DNA of 31,800 bases from Balamuthia mandrillaris. Its lineage: Eukaryota > Discosea > Longamoebia > Balamuthiidae. Every line of letters starts with the position of its first letter. Positions within the stretch are counted from its first letter, which is position 1. The notes under the pieces were generated by a model. That model saw only the letters and a list, made by a program, of their open reading frames with translations, was not told the DNA's origin and made no database searches. Position numbers and translations under genes: made by a program. Below, one piece after another: positions 1-10,346 of the stretch. The stretch spans positions 40,001 to 71,800 of the forward strand of contig JAVKOQ010000266.1 of the NCBI GenBank assembly GCA_031835245.1, given 5' to 3'.

Positions 1-3000
1 GGCATGCTGGTGGTCTCCTTCGTGGCGTTTGGCTTCGTGTTGAGGGACATTTGGGTGCTGTTTGGGAGGAGCACCAGGCTGAACGCGTCCTCACCTCAAG
101 GAGTCTCTTTGTTGCGATTCTTGACCATTTGTCTTTGGAGTGGTACGGAAATTTCTTGTTGTTGTTGTTCTTCTTGTTCTTGTTCTTCTTGTTCTTCTTC
201 TTGTTCTTGTTCTTGTTCTTCTTCTTCTTCTTCTTCTTCTTCTTCCTTCTTCGTAGCTTCCTTTTTCTCTTTCTTTTTTCTTTTCGTTTTCGTCTAACCT
301 CTTTTTTAAAGGTTTTCCAGTTGTGGTAATGTTAGGTTCTTTGGAAGTGTTATCAGCTGATGGAGTTTTTATGTGGTTGACCGTATGCGACGTCACTGCA
401 AAGCTCTTGTTCGCGGTGGCACTTTTGCATCTTAATCTGCTAAATGTAGAAACAAAACAAGTTGTTCAAAGGGTATTTTCGCTCTTCTTCTTCTTCTTCT
501 TGTTCTTGTTCTTCTTCTTCTTCGTTTTCTTCTTCTTCTTCTTCTTCTTCTTCTTCTTCTTCTGCTTTCTTTCGCTTTTTCTCGCTTATTATCGTTCTTC
601 TTCATCAGTTTTGTTACCTAATGAGCTCCACGTTTTACTTTCCTTCCAGGGTAAACGATTGACGCTCTATGAAACAGCTTTACAAACAGTTCGAAGTGTA
701 GAGGAAGACAATGCAATATTGGAGCGAGGCAAGATTCAAGCGGAGGCTGTTGCGCAGTTACATCGCACTTTCTTAGCTAACATGAGCCATGAATTGCGTA
801 CTCCTTTAAAGTACGCTTCTTCTCTTTTCTGTTCTCTCATGTTTGGTATTGACTCTGATGTTTTTGTGCTTTAATAGCTCAGTTATTGGTTTTAATGAGT
901 TGTTACTGGAAACCAAACTTGCAAAGAGACAACGAACCTGGGTTAATGCAGCATTCACCTCTGCTGAAGCTTTGCTCGGAGTTATCGATAACATTCTCGA
1001 GTTTTCAAAGTTTGAGACTGACGTAACAAAACTTCAACTTTTACTTGTTGTTTGCTTTAGTTTGTTTTTTTTCCTGTGTTCCCTTTTATTCCCAAAACTT
1101 CTAACATCATGACTTCTTCAGAGGATACAACTGGAAAATGCTCCATTTGAGCTGGCTCACACATTGAGGGACCTTTCCTCCATTGTTTCTCCGTTTGCTA
1201 CCAAGAAGGGGATCCGTTTCTCCATATCTTGTCCTCCTGGCTTTCCTACGCTGCTTGGTGATGCATTCCGTTTGCGACAGATTCTTATCAATCTGGTAGC
1301 TTATATGTTTTTGTTCTGCTGCTGCTTGTTCTTGTTATTCTTCTTCTCCTTCTCCTTCTCCTTCTCTTTCTTGTTCTTCTGTTTCTTCTTCTTCTTCTTC
1401 TTCCTGTTCTTATTTTTATGCTTCTTCTTTGCGAAATAGGTGAACAATGCCACCAAGTTCGCGGAAAAGGGAGGAGAAGTCACTCTCCATATCTCTCATC
1501 TCAAGTCTCAACCTATTCCCAACTCCTCCACAACCACCACTTCCCCTGCTTTCCTTCATACATTAAAATTCCATGTGAGAGACACTGGTATCGGCATTCC
1601 AGTCTCCAAAATGCATTTTCTCTGCAAGCCGTTCTCTCAAGTACAACAATCCAACACGAGAAGATTTGGAGGAAGCGGCCTCGGTTTAGTAATCGCTCAA
1701 AAGTTGGCGTTTGCGATGGGCGGCAGCATGTGGGTCAACAGCGTGCAATCCAAAGGCACCATCTTCTCCTTCACAGGTTGTTTCCAGAGCTCTGAAGAGT
1801 TTGGTACTCTTCACCAACGATCAACAGCAACAAACGACGAACTCCCATTTAAAGACACCGAAATGGAATCAGTAATGCAACAACCGGAGAATGAGAAAGA
1901 GAAAGAAAACGAGGAAGAGAAGGCGGCGCGCAAACAGAGAAAACGAGCATTACGAAGAAAGTCTTTGAAGGGATTGCGCGTGTTGTTGCTAGTAGAGTCG
2001 GGAGTAGTTAGTCGATGGTTGCAAGCATTGCTGCGGACGTGGGGAGCTAAATCTTCTGCTGTCATTTCTTTCTTCGAAGGAGGTAAACCATCGAAGCTTC
2101 GATGGTTATCTTCTCCCTCAGCTTCTACCTCATCTCCTTCAACTTCTTCATCTGCTTCTCAACCAACTTCTTCATCATTCCCCTCTTCTTTTTCATCTCT
2201 CCTGAACAAACATCCTACACCGACTACCACTCGGAGAAGTATGAACGAAGAAGAAAGACGGGAAGATGAGGAATATGATGTAGTTATTATGGATCATACG
2301 TTGTTTAGCTATTATCTCTTCAATGCAGACAAGAACGTGGAAGAACTGCTCAGTCGCTTCTCGAAAGCCAGATTCTTTTCGATCATGCAACTCTTGGATA
2401 AACTAGAGTTTCAAGAAAAGTATCTTTTTCCCTCCGCAACACGACCTCGCAGCTCTTCGTTGTCTGCTTCTACAGTTCCTTCTTTCATGCAACAACAAGA
2501 AAAAGGGGATAACGAGAATGTACAAATAGTAACAAACAGCAAAGAAGGTGGGAATAAGAGACGAAGACGAAGACAAAAAAAGAGAGCTCTCTCAACAATA
2601 GGAGAAGAAAACGAAACGGAAGAAAGCAAAGAAAAGGAAGAACGACAGCTTCTAATGTACAAAACCAAAGTCGTCGAGTTCTGCGGCATGAAGCCTGTTC
2701 GAGAGACATTCTTGTACGAGACTCTGCGGAAAGAATGGGAAGCAAAGGAACAACGAAGAGGAAGCAATGATGTTGCTGAAGATGGCACACACCAACACAG
2801 AAGAAGAACAAGCAGCACGCGTGAAGAGCAAACACCACCAAAAACAATTTCAGAACAAAAAGGACTGCAACAGCAAGAGCGAGAACAAAAACAACAAAAT
2901 GCAGCAAGCAAACAGAGAGAACACACGAAAAACGAGCAAAAGACTGACGCACAACAACGGCTGCCAAAACGCTCTCATAACAGAGATGATGGTAAAACAT

Positions 3001-3873
3001 TAGAGAAAACGAACCGACTGAAGCTACAGAAAGGATCCAGTAGGAGAGGAAAACAAAGCAAAGGATCCGGTAGGAAAGGAAAACAAAGCAAAGCAGAAGA
3101 AAGCGACGAAGAAGAAGAAAGCGAAGAATTACCGGAATATGAACTAGACGATGATGAGGATCGATACAACGCTGCCCAAGAAGAAGGAGAAGACGACGAA
3201 GATGACGAAGACGAAACATACGACGAAGAAGCCGAAGATGAAACGATCATATCAAAACTAACAGACATAGAAATGCGAATATCCCAACAGCAAACAACCT
3301 CCTCGATTGAACGCCATCACCACCTGATGCTTCCTCTCAATCCGACCTCTGGAATTGTGACAGGAAGAAGAAAGCTGATCGGCTTAGTGGTGGAGGACAA
3401 TCCGTTGAACCAAAAAGTTGTGTCGGCGATTCTCCGGAAACTGGGTGTTGTCTTCGATATTGCTTGTAACGGCATTGAGGCGCTAGTCAGGCTTACCACT
3501 GCCAAGGTCATTTATGACGTTATTTTCATGGACGTTCAAGTAGGCTTCTTCTTTTCGTTGTTCTTATTCCTTTCTTTCATTCTAAACATAACCTTTAACA
3601 AAAACTAAGATGCCAGCAATGGATGGCTTTGAATGCACCAGGCTCATTCGGCGGATGGAACAAACCCTCTCGTCCTCCTTTGCCCCGCCTGTGAACTTTG
3701 CCAACGGCCGACGCAACTACATCGTGGCCATGACCGCATGCGCCCTTGCAGAGGAGAGGGAGCAATGCCTGAAAGCAGGGATGGACATCCATTTGCCGAA
3801 GCCTGTGAAAGTGCAGGTGGTTCGCGGCTTGATGGAACGCATTCGTCTCACGTTGGACAGGCACGAAGCGTAA
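1..3873 (+). CDS. Type-1 (microbial) rhodopsin - hybrid histidine kinase - receiver protein, 5' partial
   Basis: Exons read as 1-142 (window edge), 312-472, 650-810, 878-1022, 1122-1295, 1440-3539 and 3610-3873; phases agree at every junction, giving about 1047 residues in the window. The first two exons join to LWSGFPVVVMLGS followed by DVTAKLLFAVALL. This matches helices F and G of bacteriorhodopsin (LWSAYPVVWLIGS, DVSAKVGFGLILL), with the retinal Schiff-base lysine at 401-403 and the helix G aspartate kept. Next comes a dimerisation/phosphoacceptor domain with the H box FLANMSHELRTPLNSVIGF (His 788-790), then an ATPase domain with N box NNATKF, DTGIGIP and GGSGLGL. A degenerate receiver and a long Lys/Glu/Ser-rich stretch follow, ending in a canonical receiver: VVEDN, phosphoacceptor Asp in IFMDVQMPAMDG, LPKPV. 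Known family role: photoreceptor kinase phosphorelay at a membrane. Helices A-D, including the helix C counterion, lie outside the window. Related rhodopsin kinases are known from green algae and Acanthamoeba. Confidence 0.88.
157..246 (+). repeat. TTC/TTG-rich intronic microsatellite
   Basis: Imperfect TTC/TTG trinucleotide tract inside the rhodopsin-kinase intron 143-311. The pyrimidine strand is the sense strand. Confidence 0.9.
482..565 (+). repeat. TTC intronic microsatellite
   Basis: TTC-rich tract in intron 473-649 between the helix G exon and the kinase linker exon. The intron is 177 bases long, stop-free in the gene's frame and would read as a poly-Phe insert if retained. Confidence 0.9.
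1318..1432 (+). repeat. TTC/TCC-rich intronic tract
   Basis: Pyrimidine-rich tract filling intron 1296-1439, just before the ATPase N-box exon. Confidence 0.85.
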
Positions 3874-4247
3874 CAGTCGCAACGAAAATAAAAAAAAAAA
3901 AAGAAATGAAAATATATTTATCGATTTTTATAATTAACCAATTATAGAATCAAGGTTGGAAAATCGGTGTGGAGAAGTTGGAAAATCGGTGGAAAATCAG
4001 AAGATAATTGGAGTTCCCAATGACGATAGGATTCGTTTTGTCTCTGGCCACCGGCAGGTGTTTTATGAAAGCCTCGGTATTTTTTTTCAAGACGTCAGGC
4101 TCTCGTACGAACCTCAGGTGCACGTGTGTCAGCTGCATTATTTTAAAAACCGGTCATTATTTTTTTTCTTCATTTGAGTCGTTTTACAGCTTCGAATGAT
4201 TCGTATTTGTTTGTAACTTTTATAAAAACACCAACAAGAAAGAAAAC
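3874..4247. other. Intergenic spacer, kinase 3' end to cereblon start
   Basis: No gene seen. An A-rich run follows the kinase stop (about 3886-3903). A short direct repeat, ttggaaaatcggtg, occurs twice within about 3955-4003. The second half should hold the cereblon promoter. Confidence 0.6.
4218..4227 (+). promoter_or_regulatory. TATA-like motif before cereblon
   Basis: TTTATAAAAA lies 20 bases before the cereblon ATG. If used as a TATA box it would imply almost no 5' leader, so it may be incidental. Confidence 0.25.
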
Positions 4248-4327
4248 ATGGAAGCTGAAACGACGACAACAACGACAACACCCACCGTTCGAATGGAACT
4301 CAATCCCTCCATTGACTCTTGTACGTT

Positions 4328-4360
<33 letters not shown>

Positions 4361-6138
4361 CACTGAGTTTTTTTTTCTTTCTCTTCTTGCCTCTCACGAG
4401 CTGAGGAACAAGAAGATGAGTTCCATGGGCGAGCGTTTCTCACTCCTCATAAGGAGTACGTCGTCCCTCTCTTTCCTCTTCACGGGGTGGTCCTCTTCCC
4501 CGGCGAGACCTTGCCGCTGAAAACCTTCGACCCCGTCTACATGGACATGATCCAAAAGGTTCTGCAGCACCACGAGGAAGAGAACGTGCCTTCTTCTTCT
4601 CCTTCCTCTGCTTCGTTCGACCGACTGCCGTTCAGAACGTTTGGCGTGATCACGTTTCTCCGTCATTCTTCGGCTTCGTGTCATAAGAGACGGCGACGTG
4701 CGGAGAGAGACGAAACGATCCCCGAAGGAGCTGAAGAGGTCACTCACCGTCTAGCGTCCGTTGGCACGACGGCTGTCATTCAAAGCATTTGTATAAAGCA
4801 ACCACAGGAAGAAAGACACGACGAAGAGGATGCGGAGAATGTGAACGTCGTGACGGTGGGAACGCAACGGTTCCAGCTGTTTAGGGCGTGGATGGAGAGG
4901 AATGGGATGATGAGAGGAAAGATAAGAGTGCTGCCGGAAACGGAGGCCGTGGGATGTTGCCCATCGGGAGCGGTTTCACGGTTGAGGCAAGAGGGAAGAG
5001 AGAAGAGGAAGGACACACCGATGAAGATTACCACGGTGGTGAACTTGTCGTCCTTACCTTTGTGGGTCTATCATCTTTACGACGCCGACGAACTTGCCAG
5101 AGTTTGTCTTCCTACCATCTTTCTTTTCTTCTCTAATCTGCGCATTCTGTCTCAGCTCGTGTTCGTTCTGTTTTGAAAAACCAAAGAGAGCAGAAAAAGT
5201 TGCACAGGCTATAGTGGATTGGAAGAGCGGGGGACCACATGAGCCGCATGCCATCTCCTTTTGGTTGGCTCGAAATCTTCCTGTGGACGATTCCACGCGG
5301 TTGAAGCTTCTCTCTTGCGATAACGTCTGTGATCGGCTGCGTTTAGGTACGTCTGTTCTTGTCTTGCTTTCCTTTTCGTTCACTCCGTTTCAGTCCAGCT
5401 TACAGCGGTTTGAATGACTGCAGAGATTCATATCATGGAAAAGTTTCGAGTCATCGGATGTAACCAGTGCGGATCGGTTATCAGTAATAAGGCTGATATC
5501 ATGACGCTGTCGCAGCAATCGGGACCCATTGGAGCCTTTGTCAATCCTGGTTGTCCTCCTTTCATTTCTTCCTTCTCGTTTCCTTCTTCTTTTTCACTCT
5601 TTTGCTTTCTACTCTGCTGTTTATTTCATTATTCTTGTTTATTTTTCCTCACCACCATTTACTTTGCCTAAACAACCCCGAAACAGGAGGGGTAGTGCAT
5701 GAGTTAGTAGCATTAAGACGAGCTCGTGGCCTCGATGTAGACGAAACCAACGAACCCATTCTGGAAGGCAGTTGGTTTCCCGACTACAAATGGTCCCCAG
5801 TTCACTGCGAAGAGTGTGGCCAACACATGGGTTGGTTGTTCACATTGGCAACAGCTGAGAACAACCACCTCAGCAACACCCCAGCGGAGCCGCTGTCCGC
5901 TCCCCAACAGCACCTCCCCAAAGAGTTTTGGGGAATTAAGAGAGGAGCTATCACGCACCGGGTGGATCCCGTGCAGCACGAATGGGAGCAAGGGGCGGAG
6001 CAGCGAGAACTGGAGGCGGTGGCCTCTGTGGCCGCGGAGGAGTTTCTGCATTGGTTCGAGAGCATGCAGGAGGAGGCGGCGAGCGGAGAAGCGGAAGCTT
6101 CGCGACCAACTGGAACTGGAACTGGAAACGCTTGCTAA
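4248..6138 (+). CDS. CRBN: Cereblon-like protein (LON-like N domain plus CULT domain)
   Basis: Five exons (4248-4320, 4401-5101, 5187-5346, 5424-5549, 5687-6138) give 503 residues. After a short Thr-rich start the protein reads EFHGR and then VVPLFPLHGVVLFPGETLPL, the opening of the cereblon LON-like domain. LPLWVYHLYDADELA and LARNLPVDDSTRLKLL match the helical DDB1-binding part of human cereblon. The C-terminal CULT domain has the zinc cysteines IGCNQCGS and HCEECGQ, the VNPGGVVHE strand, and SWFPDYKW with HMGWLF. These supply the three tryptophans of the thalidomide/cyclic-imide pocket (human W380, W386, W400). FWGIKR follows. Known role: substrate receptor of a CUL4-DDB1 ubiquitin ligase that reads C-terminal cyclic imides. 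The tail after the CULT domain is Glu/Ala-rich and unassigned. The LON part carries a charged insert around 4690-4850. Confidence 0.93.
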
Positions 6139-7093
6139 CAAGTACAATGGGTTCGTTCCCTGTAGTAAATAATGAAAAGAAAGTAAGAGTGAATGACGAT
6201 CGTCGCACTCGTCTAGCGTTGTCATCGCAAGAAGAGGGAAGGGGAAAACGACCTAAAAGAGACAAAAGTTTGGTTGTTTATTGTTTGCATGGGCATATTA
6301 TAGCGTGTAACTTGTTTGTTTATCGCTCCATCATCTCCTGCATTCGCTCCATCCCTTTCTACTTTTCCTTCATCTGTTCTGAAAAATGGAACCGGAATCT
6401 GGGGGAGCCGCCCCCTGGGGGCCTATAACTTCAGGTTCACCAGCAGTTTCACTTGTCCTGTATCAGGCTCTGTCCACCTTCATGGCAAAGATGAGCATAA
6501 AGGGCTCGCTGTTGGCTGGATTGTCCTCATAGCGTAGGTTGCAGTCTTTTTGGTGTTTTCCCTTTGTTTTCTTTGTTTCTCGTTCTCTTTCTTCCCGGTC
6601 CTAGTTGCTCTGTTAACATTCTCATGCAACAAACAAAAAAGCTTGTCGGGCGTGGTGGTGGTCGGCCTTCTTGTGGACGTACCTGATGTTCGGCAAGGGG
6701 GAGCCAGGCTTGTCCCTCGTGGCTCGCTGGCGAGGCCAGTCCTGTGAAGCTATTAATTAAATTGATTTGCTGGGATCAATAAATAGGAGTTTGCTCTGCA
6801 CATCTTCTGTGAGAAGTGGCAATGCGCGATTTCACTGTTATTGAGGATGACAGTGTCGTATACACGGATGAACTCAGACACCTTCCTTCACAGAGGAGGA
6901 GTAGATGTCACAATACACCCTTCAAGGGACAAAGCAGGAAGTGGGAGTAAAGGAGCAGAAGCGCAGATTATACGAAAACAACATAGGTTGGTATCAAAAA
7001 CACAAGCCTTGTATTCACAGTTTAAAGGGTTTAGGACACTATATAAATAATAATGGAGCTCAGTAAAATTGGTAGAGTCTTAGCAGGCACTTT
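6139..7093. other. Unassigned region after cereblon
   Basis: No complete gene found. It contains a short palindrome, gccccctgggggc (about 6411-6423), and segments that look coding on the minus strand (separate entry). An AT-rich stretch with TATATAAATA lies near 7040. Part must be the cereblon 3' UTR and the 3' UTR of the minus-strand gene at 7094. Confidence 0.5.
6446..6885 (-). other. Weak coding signal on minus strand, unassigned
   Basis: Minus-strand open segments read NLRYEDNPANSEPFML ending in a stop near 6461, LPNIRYVHKKADHHHARQAF around 6650-6710, and SEFIRVYDTVILNNSEIAHC around 6805-6870. Their composition is coding-like and unlike the surrounding low-complexity DNA. I could not join them with convincing splice sites: the acceptor before the first segment lacks a pyrimidine tract. 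They may be exons of a small gene, a decayed gene, or chance. No family recognised. Confidence 0.25.
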
Positions 7094-7609
7094 CTAGAAC
7101 CAAGAAAACAAGCTCAGGGCTGGGGCGATAGCGCCAGCTGCAGAATCATCCCTGGAGTCTTCGCTGGAATCATCAGAGGAATTGGAGCCATCAGCACCGT
7201 CCTTGCTCTCCGAACCGCCGTCATTGCCGTCATGGCCATCGCTGCCATCGCTACCGTCATGGCCGTCCGTTCCATCATTGCCGTCATGGCCATCGGTGCC
7301 GTCGTTGCCATCAGTGTTGCCGCCATCGCCGTCAGCACCGTCGTTGCCATCGTGTCCATCGTAGCCGCTATCGCCATCTCCATATCCATCCCCATTGCCA
7401 TCGTAGTTGCTGTCACCATCGCCATAACCATCGCCCCCATCATAGCCGTCGTAGCTATCGTCTCCATCGCCATATCCTCCGTCCCCGCGGCAGTAATTTC
7501 GTCCCACCACCCGGCCGGCTGTCTTCCTTTGGACGGGCTCCGTACCCGCAGAAAGCATTACCATCGCAGCCATGATGCATCCAGTCAACAACAGAGTACC
7601 AAACTTCAT
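7094..7609 (-). CDS. Small secreted Asp/Gly-repeat protein
   Basis: Intronless ORF of 171 residues. It begins with a clear signal peptide (MKFGTLLLTGCIMAAMVMLS, likely cut after SAG). A basic linker with one Cys follows. Residues about 45-140 are almost only Asp and Gly with Ser, Thr, Asn, His and Tyr, in short units such as DGHDGNDGTDG and YGDGDS. A Ser/Asp segment precedes a hydrophobic C-terminus, AAGAIAPALSLFSWF, which could be a weak GPI-type tail. Dense Asp repeats suggest calcium or other cation binding outside the cell or in the wall; that is inference. No named family recognised. A CTATAAAA motif lies upstream. Confidence 0.8.
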   Translation of the reverse strand: MKFGTLLLTGCIMAAMVMLSAGTEPVQRKTAGRVVGRNYCRGDGGYGDGDDSYDGYDGGDGYGDGDSNYDGNGDGYGDGDSGYDGHDGNDGADGDGGNTDGNDGTDGHDGNDGTDGHDGSDGSDGHDGNDGGSESKDGADGSNSSDDSSEDSRDDSAAGAIAPALSLFSWF

Positions 7610-8169
7610 TTCAAGCCGATAGTGTAGTTCGTATAACGTTGGATGTTACTAGGGGGAGGGTTGGTTTGTTCTTTGCAGATGTTCTTTTTGCAGAGTTGTT
7701 TTTGTTGGTGGAGAGGAAGCAGGCCAAAGGCCATGTGGTTTTATAGTTGGTGAAACGTTCCAAGAATGCCACCTTTAACGTTTGTTGAAAACCCCGTTTC
7801 GCCGGACATGGCATCGAAATCCATCGGGGGGTACTATAACGGTCCACCGTTTCGTTCAAAAATTCAAATTGGACCAACGGGATGCCGCCACATCAGCTCT
7901 ACACGTCAGCTTTTGCAAGGAATTTTCATGTTTCACTATCGGGACACCTTCAAGTTTCGTCTTTTCGCTTTGTTTCTTCTTCTTCTTCTTCTTTTCCTCC
8001 CGCCTCCTTCTCCCTTCTTTTCTTTACCTCCATGTACGAAGGTTAAATGCAGCACCCGAAATAGTTTTTTCTGTTGGATAGGAACTATAGTGCAACTTTC
8101 TTGCAAAAGTTGCAGCAGATGTTTATGTAAACTTCATGTACTTTTACAAGAAAGGTCGTTTCTTTTGCA
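7610..8169. other. Spacer between two minus-strand genes
   Basis: Holds the promoter side of the Asp/Gly-repeat gene and the 3' UTR of the DUF4291 gene. Plus-strand open frames here have no recognisable domain and run into TTC-rich DNA, so I do not call them genes. Confidence 0.6.
7739..7746 (-). promoter_or_regulatory. TATA-box candidate of the Asp/Gly-repeat gene
   Basis: Minus-strand CTATAAAA lies about 130 bases before the start codon at 7609, a plausible place for a core promoter with a leader of about 100 bases. Confidence 0.4.
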
Positions 8170-9751
8170 TCAGGAGATGTGAAGAACGGCATCTTGAGGT
8201 ACTGCTGCGAGCTCGGGGTCGAGTATCGTCTTGCCGTTGTTGTCGGTAACGAGGTTTGGTTTCACTCTGTCGTTGATTCAAGTCGGGAGGAAAAGATAGC
8301 TTAGTACTCCAAACAGAAAAAAAGAAAGAGAGGAAAATAGCGAACGAGGGGGAGAGCCAGTGTTACCTCAACTTTTGTTGAACAAGTGCAGAGAGCTGCA
8401 ACATGGTGCGGGGTTGGAGTACAGCTGTCTTGCGACGTCCTTTATGGCAAAGAGTCACTCGCAATGGCTTCTCTCCAATCGAGCCCTCCTATGAATAAGC
8501 AATAAAGCAAAAAAGCAAAAGGGCATTCATTCTTTAGCCCTTTGAATCAGCAGAATGTAGAATGATGCTTACGTTGCTTTCACGAGAGAGTCCTATTTGA
8601 GCGCCAATGGAAGCATCTCCTGGTTCATATATTTCTTCTCTGTGGTAAGAGGATAAAAACGAAAGGAGCAAGATATATTAGAAAATAGAACCAACAGAAA
8701 GAACAGAAACAAATATACTTGGGAGTAACGAGAGTGTTGGGATCACCGGGAGTACAGTTAGCCACAAAATCGGTCATGTCATGAATGGCGAGGATGTCCT
8801 CGCCACTAGCAAACGATTCCACGTTCTTCAGACCCAACTGGATCGCTCGCCTTCTCTTCACCGGTGTACCACTAGGATCATGGTCTATATAACACAAATG
8901 TGAGGCAAGTAAGAAGAGAAGTTGAAAGAGAACAGGAAGAAGAAAAAGAACAAGAACGAACCAGGATCCCATTGCAGACGAACAATGGAGCGTCTCCGCT
9001 CAGCTACTTCTCTCTTGGTAGCTATGGAGAGATACCGATCAAATGCTGACCGCTTCAGCCTTTTTTCATGTATGAGAAACAAAGATAACGTTGGTACTAT
9101 GGAGGAAGCACAAAGAAAAAAATCGAGAAGAAAGCCATACCAGATGCCCAGGGTCATCTCTTGATTATTCTTTTGGCCCCAACCACTCCTACAGAAGCAT
9201 TATCAGCGACAAGAATGTGAAACAAAGCGAAGCAGAATCAGAAGAAGAAGAAGAAGAACAAGAACAAGAACAAGAAGAACAGGAACAAGAAGAAGAAGAA
9301 GACATTCATCAAACAAACCGGAACATCATCCAAAGAAAGTTGGTCTTGATCCAAGTCATTCGGGTGGTGTTGTACAGCGGACACCCGGCAAAGCGCTGGT
9401 TCGCCACGGCGTAACGCCCAATCTCCGGTTTGAACGCTTGGTACACCAAAATGGCCTCATCTGCATTCGTTATAGACGTTTGCATTACACATCAATATAG
9501 ACGTCACGTTAGTTATAAAACCTTGTTAACAAATAAAAAAGAAGGAAAGAAAGAACGGGTTAGTCGCAGCAACCAGTGTATTGAGCCAGAATGAACTGGC
9601 CAAACGTGGGCCAGCGTTCCGTTTGGAGGGTGTATGCCTCCGTTTGCAACCGGAAATGCTGGCGAGGGGCGACCGGCTTGGGCAGCAGCTGCTGCTGCTC
9701 CTCTTCCTCCACCGAGAGGACGGACCCACTCGAAGTTGACGACTGCTCCAT
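8170..9751 (-). CDS. DUF4291 domain protein with C-terminal beta-grasp-like domain
   Basis: Eight exons in coding order: 9574-9751, 9319-9460, 9141-9188, 8962-9059, 8719-8884, 8573-8639, 8367-8488, 8170-8266. Phases agree and give 305 residues. The start at 9751 is the in-frame ATG; a Ser/Glu/Gln-rich leader follows. DUF4291 hallmarks appear in order: AILVYQAFKPEIG, RMTWIKTNFLWMMFRSGWG, QEMTLGIWL, IVRLQWDPDHD, RRRAIQLGLKN and a DMTDFV segment. The family has no settled reaction. After about residue 210 comes a linker (EEIYEPGDASIGAQIG). A final stretch of about 65 residues follows: strand LRVTLCHKG, strand KTAVLQP, helix MLQLSALVQQKLRV, then DNNGKTIL and DAVLHIS ending at the stop. This beta-beta-alpha-beta order resembles ubiquitin-like or DCX-like domains. 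That domain call is inference; the DUF4291 call is firm. Confidence 0.85.
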
Positions 9752-10346
9752 TCTTTACAGTATATTTGAAAGTTGAACCAAAAAAAAAGCAAAAAGGATC
9801 GGCTCTAAGGATTGGGCTCGGGCGGTATGGCGGTAATGGAATTCGGTGAAACGCGGTGGTTCTGATGAATTTCTCAGGAATGCAACGCATACCCAAAGAC
9901 TAGGGTGTTGTTGCTTGCGTTCTTTGCGGGGGAGATGGTTGGACGCACTCTTTTTTTCTTTCTTCTTCTACAACACACCAACGCACCGTTTGCCGTTTTG
10001 TTTAACTTTCTTTTTATTAATTTTCAGTTTTCGAAGAAAAAATTAACGGCACCGCACCAAAGCTACAGAAATGCTGCTCTCCTGTAGCTCACCTTTTCTG
10101 TCGACATCGATCGTTGTCGACGATTCCCTCAAAAATATCATTTATGTAGACAATCATTTAGTTATTTGTAGATCTCAATAATTATCCAATATATCCCATC
10201 GATGAGTCGAATTGTTAATTATTATTCCTTATTAGTCTTTTTCGTCGACGATAATTATTCCCGAAAAATTATAATAAAAAAAAATAAAAAAAGAACTGAA
10301 AAAAAATTTTGTTTAACGATTTCATCTCTTCTCTTCTCTTCTGTTG
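9752..10346. other. Divergent spacer between DUF4291 and kelch genes
   Basis: Probable promoters for both flanking genes. From about 10090 to 10340 it is AT-rich, with repeated GTCGAC words (about 10099, 10115, 10243), a CCAATATA (10186-10193) and a 13-base word shared with the spacer before the receptor cluster. No gene seen. Confidence 0.6.

Noticed and set aside
6405-6425. CTCF-like motif on the minus strand (CCCCCAGGGGGCGGC)
   Set aside because: CTCF is an animal protein. The match is explained by a short G/C palindrome.
5982-6428. Plus-strand Gly-rich frame overlapping the cereblon last exon
   Set aside because: Out-of-frame shadow of the GC-rich cereblon tail.
7032-7050. TATATAAATA on the plus strand near 7040
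   Set aside because: No plus-strand gene follows; it lies in the 3' UTR side of the minus-strand Asp/Gly-repeat gene.
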